Below, piece after piece: positions 13,389 through 21,521 of a stretch of 22,224 nt of DNA. Each line of letters starts with the position of its first letter. The first letter of the stretch is position 1. The DNA comes from a virus: the IMG/VR virus record IMGVR_UViG_3300032677_001195, positions 1-22,224 of that record; one strand, given 5' to 3'. Below the pieces are notes generated by a model. The model was given only the letters and a program-made list of their open reading frames with translations, was not told where the DNA came from and ran no database searches. A program made the translations under genes and the position numbers.

Positions 13389-15512
13389 TTATATTCCTAA
13401 CGCATTTTTAAGTGATTCGGTATTCCAAACATTTTTACGAGCTTCATCCGTACCGAGCAAATAAGGTTCTGAGGTAGTTGATACGTCAGGTCTTGAGCTT
13501 AACGCACTTCCCAATAAAGCGCTAGATAGCGGGTCTGTAGAGATAAAAAAACCATTTAAAGCTGTTGTTGCAGGTGGCGCTGTTGGCGAAGTAGGCGCAT
13601 TTGTCGTTGCAGGTGGCAAAATTGTAGTTGTATCCGCAGTGGTTGTATCCGCAGTGGTTGTATCCGCAGTGGTTGTATCTGCGGGTGGCGCTGTCGTTGT
13701 GGCTGTTGGTGACGAAGTTGTATCTGCGGGTGGCGCTGTCGTTGTAGTTGTATCGGCAGTTGTTGCAGGGGGTGGCGCTGTCGTTGTAGTTGTATCGGCA
13801 GTTGTTGCAGGGGGTGGCGCTGTCGTTGTAGTTGTATCGGCAGTTGTTGCAGGGGGTGGCGCTGTGGTATCAGTGGTTGTAGCAGGTGTCGTAGTCGTAG
13901 CTGTGGTATCAGTTGTGGTCACTGGAGGTGCAGTTGTAGTATCGGTTGCAGTAGTAGTTGGAGTTGTCGTATCCGTAGCAGCCGCAGTTCCGCCAGTTCC
14001 GCTACTTGTTGCTGTGGTGTCTGCTGTGGTTGTTGATGTTTGTGTTTGCGCCTGTGTTTGAACAGCTTTATCCGCTGCTTCTTTTGCCATTGCATCAGCT
14101 ACGGCTTGGTCTTGCGCTGCTTTAGCTGCTGCTGCGTCTGCTGCTGCTTTTGCTTGTGCATCTTGTGCAGCTTGTGCGTCTGCCTGTGCCTGTGCTGCTG
14201 CTTGAGCGTCAGCTTGCGCTTGCGCTTGAGCTTGGGCTGCAACTTGAGCTGCCATTTGATCTTGAATAATTTTTTCTTGTGCCGCTTGAGCATCGGCTGC
14301 CGCTTGATCCGCTGCTGCTTTGTCCGCTGCTGCTTGAGCTGCCGCTTGATCTGCTAAAGCCTTGGCTTGAGCGTCAGCTTGCGCTTGCGCTTGTGCTTGC
14401 GCTTGTGCTGCTGCTGCGGCGTCTGCTGCTGCTTTTGCTTGTGCATCTTGTGCAGCTTGTGCGTCTGCCTGTGCCTGTGCTGCTGCTTGAGCGTCAGCTT
14501 GCGCTTGAGCCGCCGCTTGAGCCTGAGCTTGCGCTTGTGCTTGAGCATCGGCTGCTGCTTGGGCTGCCGCATCTGCTTGAGCCTTGGCTTGGGCATCCGC
14601 TGTTGCTTGGGCTTGCGCCTGTGCTTGAGCCGCCGCTTGAGCCTGAGCTTGCGCTTGTGCTTGTGCATCGGCTGCTGCTTTTGCTTGTGCGTCTGCTTGC
14701 GCTTGTGCCGCCGCTGCTGCGTCTGCCGCTGCTTTATCTGCTGCTGCCTTATCTGCCGCCGCCTGAGCATCGGCTGCCGCCTTAGCTTGAGCAGCTTGTT
14801 GCGCTGCGGTAATGTCACCGTTAGCGGTGGCTACTGCACCTTGGTAATTGGTGTAATTAGCGTTATAAGTGCTAATAGCGGATTGCAATGCAGCAGAATT
14901 AGATTGATAGGTAGATAAACTGTTGTTGTAATTAGTCTTTGCTGCCGCCGCTGCATTTTGATCGGCAGTATATTGATTTACTAAGGAACTTGTGTGACTT
15001 AAAGCGGCATTCCAACTTGCTCCCCAAAAATTAGCTGGAGAATACCCTCTAGATTGAGCCAAAGACATCATTTGACCAATTGTTAATGGGGAATTATTGT
15101 ATCTGACTCCACTTTGAGTATTTAGCCACTGATTGTAAGTGTTTGCGTAGTTTGCTTCGGCAGTGTTGTAAGCCTGTGCATATTGATTAACTTGAGATTG
15201 TTCAGAAGTTAATTGTTGTACTTGTGTCTGAATTTGAGTTTGTTGTTGCAATAATGCATTTGACATATTCTGGATCTGAGCGCTTAGATCCTGAGGCAAT
15301 ATGCTTTGAAAATTAGGTATTTCTGATTGAACAGCTTGAATTTGCGGATCTTGGGAAGTAAACTCTTGAGCAACTGGAGCAGCTACAGTAGATGCAATAT
15401 CAGAAGAAATCGGAGCAACAGTAGATGGGCTTGCATTTTGCAATCCCAATTGTTCATTTGATATTCCCTGTACGGTGACCGAGCCACCACCAGAGTCTAA
15501 TTCATCATCCAT
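13389..15512 (-). CDS. Repeat-rich structural protein: coiled-coil, Ala/Gln rod and Thr/Pro segment
   Basis: A 707-aa protein of very unusual composition. Residues 1-235 are Gln/Asn/Ser/Ala-rich, with heptad-like stretches and one ordered part ([26 protein letters not shown]). Residues about 235-490 are an almost pure A/Q/D/K repeat ([17 protein letters not shown]), probably a long single helix or coiled-coil rod. Residues about 490-645 are Thr/Ala/Pro/Asp repeats ([13 protein letters not shown] units), extended and mucin-like. The C-terminal 60 residues are ordered, ending [21 protein letters not shown] 15512 has an AGGTGAGAA ribosome-binding site. It probably forms a fibrous or internal virion part. 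The DNA repeats make length variation between relatives likely. Confidence 0.7.
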   Translation of the reverse strand: MDDELDSGGGSVTVQGISNEQLGLQNASPSTVAPISSDIASTVAAPVAQEFTSQDPQIQAVQSEIPNFQSILPQDLSAQIQNMSNALLQQQTQIQTQVQQLTSEQSQVNQYAQAYNTAEANYANTYNQWLNTQSGVRYNNSPLTIGQMMSLAQSRGYSPANFWGASWNAALSHTSSLVNQYTADQNAAAAAKTNYNNSLSTYQSNSAALQSAISTYNANYTNYQGAVATANGDITAAQQAAQAKAAADAQAAADKAAADKAAADAAAAAQAQADAQAKAAADAQAQAQAQAQAAAQAQAQAQATADAQAKAQADAAAQAAADAQAQAQAQAQAAAQAQADAQAAAQAQADAQAAQDAQAKAAADAAAAAQAQAQAQAQADAQAKALADQAAAQAAADKAAADQAAADAQAAQEKIIQDQMAAQVAAQAQAQAQADAQAAAQAQADAQAAQDAQAKAAADAAAAKAAQDQAVADAMAKEAADKAVQTQAQTQTSTTTADTTATSSGTGGTAAATDTTTPTTTATDTTTAPPVTTTDTTATTTTPATTTDTTAPPPATTADTTTTTAPPPATTADTTTTTAPPPATTADTTTTTAPPADTTSSPTATTTAPPADTTTADTTTADTTTADTTTILPPATTNAPTSPTAPPATTALNGFFISTDPLSSALLGSALSSRPDVSTTSEPYLLGTDEARKNVWNTESLKNALGI
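13631..13675. repeat. 15-bp tandem repeat, 3 copies
   Basis: The unit TATCCGCAGTGGTTG occurs three times in a row without change, then decays. On the coding strand it adds the five-residue unit TTTAD near the end of the Thr/Pro segment of the 707-aa protein. The copies are identical, which suggests recent slippage. Confidence 0.9.
13729..13854. repeat. 42-bp tandem repeat, 3 perfect copies
   Basis: A 42-bp unit starting GGTGGCGCTGTCGTTGTAG is repeated exactly at 13729-13770, 13771-13812 and 13813-13854, with decayed partial copies on both sides (from 13684 and from 13855). It encodes a 14-residue Thr/Ala/Pro/Asp unit. The identity between copies suggests recent duplication by slippage or unequal recombination. 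Confidence 0.92.
14134..14507. repeat. 89-bp direct repeat (14134-14222 and 14419-14507) in the Ala/Gln rod
   Basis: Two 89-bp copies, read as identical, lie 285 bp (95 codons) apart within the Ala/Gln-rich part of the 707-aa gene. A shorter repeated block starting GCTTGAGCCGCCGCTTGAGC occurs at about 14505-14545 and 14625-14665. All spacings keep the reading frame, pointing to internal duplication under selection for an open frame. Confidence 0.8.
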
Positions 15513-15531
15513 TTCTCACCTGATTGTGCAA

Positions 15532-15553
15532 TGCAAAAAACCGATTTTTTTTG
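15532..15553 (-). terminator. Possible weak terminator or bent A/T tract between two virion genes
   Basis: In the 55-bp gap, read on the minus strand, ACCG and CGGT can pair around an A-rich 11-nt loop and are followed directly by six T residues. The A8/T6 runs could also pair with each other or bend DNA. The stem is only four pairs, so this might give partial termination before the repeat-rich gene or nothing at all. The adjacent A and T runs are the only notable feature in this gap. Confidence 0.3.
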
Positions 15554-15567
15554 GCGGTGGGGAACAT

Positions 15568-15909
15568 TTAATAAAGCCCCAAAGCTGAAGCGATTTGTTC
15601 ATGAATGGTGTAATGAGTGCCTAGCCAGTCATAAAAATCATTTTCTTTATTAAAATCTACATCAAGCATATTAAATGGATTACTTAATCCAAGGATGTCT
15701 GCAAGCGCTTGATGCTCTACTTGGTGAGCCAATAACCAGTCATCTAGGTTGTCAATATTGGCATCTGTAATAGGGAATTTTGAGTAAGTTTGACCAGCAT
15801 CGGTCAATGTTTCCCAAAATAACAGGTGTTGAGTGCCATTTTCAAACAAAAACTCTCCCAGGGAATCTTTATCCCCAAACTTCACGATTGAAAGAGTGTC
15901 CATGTTCAC
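15568..15909 (-). CDS. Small acidic phage protein, unknown function
   Basis: A protein of 111-113 aa. It can start at GTG 15909, overlapping the upstream TGA (GTGA), or at ATG 15903, three codons in; neither has a clear Shine-Dalgarno sequence. It is acidic, with two similar halves visible by eye: ITDANIDNLDDWLLAHQVEHQALADILGLSNPF and DVDFNKENDFYDWLGTHYTIHEQIASALGLY. Both follow a D/E-rich start, a DWL motif, a short His segment and an (A)xLGL end, so the protein may be an internal duplication of about 35 residues. No family name is recalled. It lies in the virion gene operon. Confidence 0.72.
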   Translation of the reverse strand: MNMDTLSIVKFGDKDSLGEFLFENGTQHLLFWETLTDAGQTYSKFPITDANIDNLDDWLLAHQVEHQALADILGLSNPFNMLDVDFNKENDFYDWLGTHYTIHEQIASALGLY

Positions 15910-16130
15910 GATTTGTCAGCTTTCATATCAATCTTGTCCAAAATACGGGCAAGAGTGCCTTTGATCTCCGCAATATCAATGCGGTAATCATCTTTCATGA
16001 CATAACCACGTTCAATCTCTTTAACATCCTCTTTAAGATCACGAATTGCATCCCAAAGGACTTTAAAAAGCCATCCAGCAATAGTTCCGACAATCGTTGA
16101 GGAAATGTTAAAGAGTAATTGAAAGTCCAT
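15906..16130 (-). CDS. Membrane-anchored coiled-coil protein (holin-like candidate)
   Basis: A 74-aa protein with an N-terminal hydrophobic helix (residues 4-26, including ISSTIVGTIAGWLFKVLW). A charged heptad region follows (DAIRDLKEDVKEIERG), then YVMKDDYRIDIAEIKGTL and a basic ADKS end. This YV-KDDY-DI-EIK pattern is shared by small membrane proteins in many podoviruses, where some are annotated as holins. With one membrane helix it could instead be a virion or lysis accessory protein. The frame is firmly placed, overlapping the next gene by a few bases. Confidence 0.7.
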   Translation of the reverse strand: MDFQLLFNISSTIVGTIAGWLFKVLWDAIRDLKEDVKEIERGYVMKDDYRIDIAEIKGTLARILDKIDMKADKS

Positions 16131-16133
16131 GTT

Positions 16134-16298
16134 TTAGCCTTGTGGTTGCTCTGGTTGCGGTTCTGCTGGTACTTGTGGATCAGCTTGAGTTTTAATTTTA
16201 GACAAAACTACCCAAGCGCCAGTCTTAGTTGGCTGTTCACCTAAAAGTTGTAGCAAATAGTTAACTTCGTTAATTTCTAAATCTAATGCAATTGCCAT
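16134..16298 (-). CDS. Short phage protein with helical head and Pro/Gln tail
   Basis: A 54-aa protein starting at ATG 16298 with AAGGGGAT at 16303-16310, which also contains the stop codon of the gene upstream (TAAGGGG). It begins MAIALDLEINEVNYLLQLLGEQPTK, a pattern of alternating hydrophobic residues that I associate with short, widespread phage proteins of unknown role found among tail genes. The tail is Pro/Gln/Glu-rich (PQVPAEPQPEQPQG). It fills the gap between its neighbours exactly. Confidence 0.72.
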   Translation of the reverse strand: MAIALDLEINEVNYLLQLLGEQPTKTGAWVVLSKIKTQADPQVPAEPQPEQPQG

Positions 16299-16308
16299 GT
16301 AAATCCCC

Positions 16309-16632
16309 TTATGCTGTTGCCCAAGGCAGCGGTGTGTTAGAAGGTGACACGGGCGGAGTCACCAATGAAGAAATTTGTCCATCAATGTTGGCGTAATAAT
16401 TAGCAAGATTGTCAGTTGCTTCGTTAATCCAGCCTAATACTTGAGCTTCTGTAAGTTGCTCGTATGGAGTAATATTTCCGCTTTCTGTTGGCGTAAACTG
16501 ACAATTGCCACCAATTGATGCGGTGTGAATGCCATCTGTACCTGATACAGTAAAAAGTACATTTACTACATATCCAGCAGGATTAGGCACTGTGTACATT
16601 GAATTGATTTTTGTTGTGTATGTGTTTGACAT
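16309..16632 (-). CDS. Small conserved-looking beta-rich phage protein
   Basis: A 107-aa protein starting MSNTYTTKIN at ATG 16632, with TAAGGATAG as ribosome-binding site, again containing the upstream stop codon. An extension to 16665 (11 more residues) would overlap the fibre gene and lacks a ribosome-binding site. The body (NPAGYVVNVLFTVSGTDG, GGNCQFTPTES, YEQLTEAQVLGWINEA) ends in PPVSPSNTPLPW. I recognise this as a small protein common in aquatic tailed phages directly downstream of structural genes; its function is unknown. One Cys lies near the centre. Confidence 0.8.
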   Translation of the reverse strand: MSNTYTTKINSMYTVPNPAGYVVNVLFTVSGTDGIHTASIGGNCQFTPTESGNITPYEQLTEAQVLGWINEATDNLANYYANIDGQISSLVTPPVSPSNTPLPWATA

Positions 16633-16640
16633 AACTATCC

Positions 16641-18284
16641 TTATGCTAAAGTGACTTTCTTCCAAGCACCGTTATAGATGTAGAAGGCGTTGTTAGTAGA
16701 ATCGTAATACATTGGTACGTGACCAGTAATTGCAGTTGGAGTGCCACTTGGAGCGCCAGCAGCAGAGGGAATGTAATAAAATCCCGCTGTCATATTTGTT
16801 GCGGATGTTGCGTTTAAATACGCATTTCCATTGGGATCTAAAACTTCTCTAGTGTTACCAGCGCCATCTGATAAAACAATATAGTTAGAACCTGTTGCCG
16901 ATATTGGTGCGCCACCGCCTGTGTAAGCTCCAATGATGACATTATAAGAACCTGAAGTTACAGCGTATCCAGCGTTGTAAGTATTTAATGGATTAGCTCC
17001 ACCAATAAAAGTATTTCCAACACCTGTTGTTAAACCATATCCAGTAAACCAACCTAAACAAGTATTTCCAGTTCCACTTGCAGTGTATCCAGCTTGATAA
17101 CCAATATAAGTGCTGTATGCTCCAGTAGTATTGGTATAACCAGCTTGATAGCCTACTGCGGTGTTGTTAGATGCGGTGGTATTGGAAACAAGGGCTTGAT
17201 AGCCTATTGCGGTGTTGTTAGATGCGGTGGTGTTTGCTTGAAGTGCAAATGAGCCTATTCCAATATTTGCCGCACCAGTAGTATTTGAATAAAGTGCTTT
17301 ATAACCAATACCAACTATTTCATTACCAATTGTATTTGAATACACAGAATTTGAACCAACAGCAACTACATCGTATCCAGTTGTATTGTTATATGCAGAA
17401 TTTGTACCTATCGCAACATTATTTCCACCACCTGCTGTATTTGAATAAAGGGAGTTATAACCTAAAGCGGTGTTATTAGAAATACTACCACCACCTAAAC
17501 CAACAGTAAGACCATGAATAGAAGCATCATTTACTGTGGAAAATCCTCCAGCAGCACTAAATGCGCCAACTAGAGTGCTATTTGTGTAAAAGCTAAGAGC
17601 ATTGGAATTTAATGTACCAATAGCCAATGGTGTGCTAACAGATTGCAAATAAACAGTATTTGCGGTATTGATGATGTTTTGACCTGGCGTATTATAGTTT
17701 GAGCTAGTAATACCGAGGTCACCATAATAGGTGGATGCAGTACCGCTGTTGTTACTTACAATAAAATCGGCTGAAGATGCTGTGCCAGATCCAATGTTTT
17801 GCAAAATAGTTTGCGTATAAGCATTGGCAGATGAGGTGTAAGAAGCGTAAATGTTTACGTCTGAGTACCCTAAAGTTCCGTAACTGTACGCACCAGCGCT
17901 TAAAGAACCTGTAATTGTGGCGTTTGCAACATAAGTGCTAGAGTTAACGGTAGTAAATACACCAGTAGAAGGGGTTACGTTTCCTATTGGAGTGCCGTTA
18001 ATAGCATCTAAAGTGAGTGCTACATTGCTTATAGTGCCACCAGTAATAGCTACATTTGAACTTGTAAGATTAGTTACAGTAGCATTTGTAGTTGTTACGT
18101 TGGTTAAAATAACTGATCCGCTAAGGATAGATACATTTCCAAGCGCTAAATTGTAAATAGTGCTGGTAGTATTGCCCAAATAAACAGCAGTATTGCCCAA
18201 AGTGATGGGCGTAGCAAAGTTAGTATCTAGCTGAGATAACGGTAGGGCTGTAGTAGCTGTTGCAAAAGTATAGGGTACTGTCAT
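16641..18284 (-). CDS. Tail fibre protein with YadA-head-like repeats
   Basis: A 547-aa receptor-binding fibre. Residues 1-50 (TFATATTALPLSQLDTNF, then LGNTAVYLGN) form a start typical of fibre proteins in aquatic phages, probably the virion-attachment end. A beta-helical or triple-stranded stretch rich in NATVTNLTSSNVAITGG follows. Residues about 270-440 are a ladder of NNTAIGYQAL and NTAVGYQAGY units, the same repeat style as the left-handed beta-roll heads of trimeric autotransporter adhesins such as YadA (Hep/Hag repeats). The C-terminus (SGTPTAITGHVPMYYDSTNN...GAWKKVTLA) looks like a tip domain. No peptidase chaperone motif is seen. It is likely a homotrimer. The ATG overlaps the upstream stop (TAATG). 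Confidence 0.86.
   Translation of the reverse strand: MTVPYTFATATTALPLSQLDTNFATPITLGNTAVYLGNTTSTIYNLALGNVSILSGSVILTNVTTTNATVTNLTSSNVAITGGTISNVALTLDAINGTPIGNVTPSTGVFTTVNSSTYVANATITGSLSAGAYSYGTLGYSDVNIYASYTSSANAYTQTILQNIGSGTASSADFIVSNNSGTASTYYGDLGITSSNYNTPGQNIINTANTVYLQSVSTPLAIGTLNSNALSFYTNSTLVGAFSAAGGFSTVNDASIHGLTVGLGGGSISNNTALGYNSLYSNTAGGGNNVAIGTNSAYNNTTGYDVVAVGSNSVYSNTIGNEIVGIGYKALYSNTTGAANIGIGSFALQANTTASNNTAIGYQALVSNTTASNNTAVGYQAGYTNTTGAYSTYIGYQAGYTASGTGNTCLGWFTGYGLTTGVGNTFIGGANPLNTYNAGYAVTSGSYNVIIGAYTGGGAPISATGSNYIVLSDGAGNTREVLDPNGNAYLNATSATNMTAGFYYIPSAAGAPSGTPTAITGHVPMYYDSTNNAFYIYNGAWKKVTLA
17143..17244. repeat. 51-bp imperfect tandem repeat in the fibre gene
   Basis: Two adjacent 51-bp units begin GCTTGATAGCCTACTGCGG at 17143 and GCTTGATAGCCTATTGCGG at 17194, differing at a few bases. 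They encode consecutive 17-residue YadA-head-like units (NNTAxGYQA). More diverged copies flank them. The near-identity suggests recent expansion. Confidence 0.8.
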
Positions 18285-20284
18285 TAGAATCTCACTCTTA
18301 GTTCATGTTCAAATTCAAAGCCGTTATAGACAAATCCCGCACTATTTGATGTTACAGTCAAACCAAGATATTTTCCATATTGGGAAGCATCCGATTTATA
18401 TAATTCGTAGCCCACAGAATCCCAGTTAATTGTTGATCCAAGATAATTTGTCCAAGGAATTGTGACAAACGAATTGTTTTGCCAAATAATTGCGCTAGAC
18501 AATGGATACACAGGGCTAGAACCAATTTCACTATCAACAGTAGCCGATAATGCGACCACATTACTGTTAGTAGCTTCAATAGCAAATTTTAACGCTTGTT
18601 TAGTTCTAATGGGGTCACCCATTGGCATTAAAGCAGTCTGAATACGGCTAGTAATAGTAGCGGTAGAGTTTGCATATAACTGGTACAAGTTTTGACCAGA
18701 TACCCCGTATAAAGTCACTTTACCGCCAACAGGTACAGAGGTAATATAAGCAAGACTATCGTTTTGACTAGTTAAAAACCATTTTTTCTCAAAAAATACT
18801 GCTTGAATATAGCGGTAGCTTTGAGTAAATACGGCATCGTAATATCTAAAATTAAATGCAGCGCAAAGAATGTTATTTAACAAAACCTGACCAGCGTAAA
18901 CAGGACTAGTGAAGTCAATGTTAGGAAACATACCATCTAAACTGTCGGATAGTTTGGAAGTGGTAGAACCTACAAGGGCGTACACCCCATAATCGTTCAT
19001 AAACAGCACAGAACGAAAATACGGAAAGATGGCATTAGGGCGTTTAGATCCTACAGAAGCGCTTACGTTTGTGTTTGTAAATATAGTAGTACCACTAGTA
19101 GTAACCCTAACATCCGAAAACACGTTGATTGAATCATCACCAAAAATATACAAAAAGTTATTAGCAGAAAGTAGTTGCTGTATATTTCCATGTAATGTCG
19201 AGTCTGTAAGGGTTACCGATCCAGCAGAAACGCTTGTAAAATCGCTATAAAGACCCGCAGCGCTGTAATAAACGGTTCTTCCTTGTGCTACCCACACCCT
19301 TCCCGAAAAAGTAGCTATTCCCACGTTTTGTGTGGTATTAACGATGCCTTGTAAAACGGCATTAGTTGTAGCTCCGCCACCGCTAATGGTTACCACTAAA
19401 TTTGAAGTGTTTGTGTAGCCCGTTCCAGGATTTGTCATCACCACTTGTGTGACCACATTTCCACTAATTATGGCTGTACCAGCAGCATTTGTGCCGCCAC
19501 CGCCTGAAATGGTGACTACAGTATTGGATGAGTTGGTGTAACCAGCTCCCCCGTTAATTACATTGATTGTGACCGTTCCAGTGGCAAAAGTAAGCAATCC
19601 CGCTACAGCTTTAGCGCCAGTACCACCACCGCCAATCAAAGTAACGGTCAGATTAGCTGCATTTGTGTATCCAGATCCAGCAGAAATCAAAGATATTGAA
19701 CCTACAGAATTTCCACCGCTAACTAATGATGTTGTAGCATTAGCTTGAGTGCCATTAGCATTGTCTGGTCCAGAAATGACTACAGTAGGAGCTGTGTTGT
19801 ATCCTGATCCTGGATTAGTAATTGCTACAACACCTACAGAACCAATAGATACTACATTGTTTCCATCCCATGAGTACAAACCCTTAGATGGATCAATAAT
19901 CAACATTCTGTCGTTGTACCATTGAGCGTATTCCACGCCAACATTAGAGAATGTACCCGCTACCGCTACGTTTCCTTGTGTGGCAGTTTGAATGTTGAAA
20001 TATTGAGCAGATCCGTCTGCCAAAAATGCAACAATGTAATCGTTAAGACCAATATTGACAGAAGCTAATTGGCTTACGGTATTTGACCAAGTAACTGCTA
20101 CATTTGATGCGTTGCTGACTTGATTGTAAGTAGGAACGATTTTAATGTTGGCATAACCAACTGGCTGGGCATTTTCAATCCAAGAAAACTCATCTTCCTC
20201 AATAGCGGTGCGGTTAGCCTTAGTGTTAAGCCCTTTAAATTGCTTAACAACTTGATATGATTTTTTCTGTTCCGCAGCAGCCAT
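18284..20284 (-). CDS. Tail hub/stabilisation protein, P22 gp10 / T7 gp12-like, with GxGY repeat insertion
   Basis: A 666-aa protein. The N-terminal VVKQFKGLNTKANRTAIEEDEFSWIENAQP (split over residues 12-42) is the opening typical of P22 gp10-like DNA stabilisation and T7 gp12-like nozzle proteins, beta-propeller-type parts that close the portal channel and hold the tail spike or fibre. The propeller body is seen in NDRMLIIDPSKGLYSWDG, GRVWVAQGRTVYYSA and SVLFMNDYGVYALVG. Between about residues 155 and 315, four modules with the pattern N-P/G-G-S/T-GY-T/N...VTISGGGG (such as ITNPGSGYNTAP) are inserted. The C-terminal part (FEFEHELRVRF) resembles the conserved end of such proteins. It lies directly after the adaptor gene, matching the gp4-gp10 and gp11-gp12 orders. 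Confidence 0.8.
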   Translation of the reverse strand: MAAAEQKKSYQVVKQFKGLNTKANRTAIEEDEFSWIENAQPVGYANIKIVPTYNQVSNASNVAVTWSNTVSQLASVNIGLNDYIVAFLADGSAQYFNIQTATQGNVAVAGTFSNVGVEYAQWYNDRMLIIDPSKGLYSWDGNNVVSIGSVGVVAITNPGSGYNTAPTVVISGPDNANGTQANATTSLVSGGNSVGSISLISAGSGYTNAANLTVTLIGGGGTGAKAVAGLLTFATGTVTINVINGGAGYTNSSNTVVTISGGGGTNAAGTAIISGNVVTQVVMTNPGTGYTNTSNLVVTISGGGATTNAVLQGIVNTTQNVGIATFSGRVWVAQGRTVYYSAAGLYSDFTSVSAGSVTLTDSTLHGNIQQLLSANNFLYIFGDDSINVFSDVRVTTSGTTIFTNTNVSASVGSKRPNAIFPYFRSVLFMNDYGVYALVGSTTSKLSDSLDGMFPNIDFTSPVYAGQVLLNNILCAAFNFRYYDAVFTQSYRYIQAVFFEKKWFLTSQNDSLAYITSVPVGGKVTLYGVSGQNLYQLYANSTATITSRIQTALMPMGDPIRTKQALKFAIEATNSNVVALSATVDSEIGSSPVYPLSSAIIWQNNSFVTIPWTNYLGSTINWDSVGYELYKSDASQYGKYLGLTVTSNSAGFVYNGFEFEHELRVRF

Positions 20285-20286
20285 AG

Positions 20287-21171
20287 TTAATTAGGACTAC
20301 TGTAAGCGCTTGGTATTCTCCTGGTGTAAACGGTATTGAGAACAGAAGCGATTTGTTTTTGATATTCCTGCTTAAATATTTCGGATTCACCAAAACTTTG
20401 CTCGTAAAACTTAGCAAGATAAGCAGCGTAGAATTTTACGCAAACTGTATAAGGATCGTTGATAGAGTCTGTTGCTGTTGAGGTATTTAAACTCAAGGCA
20501 GTTGGCAAAATGACAGTATCAATTTCTAATTGGTAAACCTGGTCTGGAACTGGTCCAAGATATATTTGGCTTTGCCCATAAATGGTAAAAGCCAAAGGTC
20601 TGCCAATGTAATTCTGCCAAAAACGCAAACGAGCATTAAAGTCAGACCAAGACAAATAATCAAGCGGTACACGAGTATTACCCCAGTACAAATTGATATT
20701 AAGAATGTCCAGTGTATTTGATCCTTGTGGCAATGCTGAATAGTAAATATTCTCGCAGTTACCTACATATTGCAATTTAGCCGTTCCGTCAGAAAACGGT
20801 GTGCTTGGCGGATAATTGCTTGCGTTAGAAGTTGTTGCGTTAGGATATGGAGGCGCAGAAGATCCTGATACTCCAGCCTGAGTATATTGATAAATATAAA
20901 TATTACTAAAAACAAAAGTGTTCAAAGACACTGTTGTATTTGCTACCCACTGCGTTGGGTTGGCTGGTGTAGCACCGTTAGCCGTTGCTGACGATGGTAC
21001 TTGATAAGGTGTTTGAGCTACTTGAATTGTGCGTAAGCACCCAGTATCTCTAACTGTTCTTTCTCTTGCAGAATTGATGTAATCCGTTAACTGTGTGTCG
21101 GTGTAGAAGTTAGCGTTAGCATCATGCAGCAATCTGCGTACATCAGTGATATAGCTTGAAAGGGTTGCCAT
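20287..21171 (-). CDS. Head-tail adaptor (P22 gp4 / T7 gp11-like)
   Basis: A 294-aa protein. The N-terminal DVRRLLHDANANFYTDTQLTDYIN (residues 10-33) followed by SARERTVRDTGCLR is the classical opening of head-tail adaptors, which form a ring below the portal. The middle (LDYLSWSDFNARLRFWQ, IYLGPVPDQVYQLEIDTV) and the helical C-terminus (VKFYAAYLAKFYEQSFGESEIFKQEYQKQ) also fit. Residues about 73-137 contain an insertion (WVANTTVSLNTFVFSN, QAGVSGSSAPPYP, SDGTAKLQYVG) that resembles small beta modules found on phage surface proteins, so this copy is longer than usual adaptors. Its start has no strong Shine-Dalgarno sequence. Confidence 0.83.
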   Translation of the reverse strand: MATLSSYITDVRRLLHDANANFYTDTQLTDYINSARERTVRDTGCLRTIQVAQTPYQVPSSATANGATPANPTQWVANTTVSLNTFVFSNIYIYQYTQAGVSGSSAPPYPNATTSNASNYPPSTPFSDGTAKLQYVGNCENIYYSALPQGSNTLDILNINLYWGNTRVPLDYLSWSDFNARLRFWQNYIGRPLAFTIYGQSQIYLGPVPDQVYQLEIDTVILPTALSLNTSTATDSINDPYTVCVKFYAAYLAKFYEQSFGESEIFKQEYQKQIASVLNTVYTRRIPSAYSSPN

Positions 21172-21185
21172 TTATTTGCCATAGT

Positions 21186-21521
21186 TCATGCTACCGCTTG
21201 AAGGACTTTTCCCCCTGCCTTTTTAACGGGCAAGGGTACTCTTTCCACCAACGGGGATAACGATTGGTTCTTTTTTGGTGGTTCAGTGGACAATTCCCAT
21301 TTAGACAAATTCTCTAATGCTTTATCTAAATCATTGGAAGTAATCATCCATCCTAACCTTGCCAAGTAAGGCTCTTTATTATCCACTCCGTAACCAAATA
21401 TGTGACGAGCAGCTTCAACAGGAATCTCTATTGTTTTAGCAGGTTCAAACACATAAAAGACACCAGCATAGCCATCTTTATGGGGTTTGTCGGTGTGATT
21501 GGTTACGAATATATTGGACAT
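21186..21521 (-). CDS. Small phage protein, virion-operon unknown
   Basis: A 111-aa protein beginning MSNIFVTNHTDKPHKDGYAGVFYVFEPAKTIEIP as split segments and continuing with AARHIFGYGVDNKEPYLARLGW (split at about residue 48). The first 70 residues look like a small beta/helix fold; the rest is a charged helix and a Pro/Lys-rich tail. I associate this N-terminal pattern with proteins next to capsid and head-completion genes in aquatic phages, function unknown. The start overlaps the upstream stop by one base (TAATG). Confidence 0.72.
   Translation of the reverse strand: MSNIFVTNHTDKPHKDGYAGVFYVFEPAKTIEIPVEAARHIFGYGVDNKEPYLARLGWMITSNDLDKALENLSKWELSTEPPKKNQSLSPLVERVPLPVKKAGGKVLQAVA

Noticed and set aside
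13639-14061. Long plus-strand open frame (140 aa) of Val/Ala/Gly
   Set aside because: It is the antisense of the Thr/Pro repeat region; the repeats exclude stops in several frames and the composition is meaningless.
14279-14918. Overlapping plus-strand frames of 168 and 183 aa (Leu-rich and Cys/Leu-rich), and minus-strand Lys/Arg/Gln frames in the same area
   Set aside because: These are shadows of the Ala/Gln repeat of the 707-aa gene in other registers, with no ribosome-binding site or plausible protein composition.
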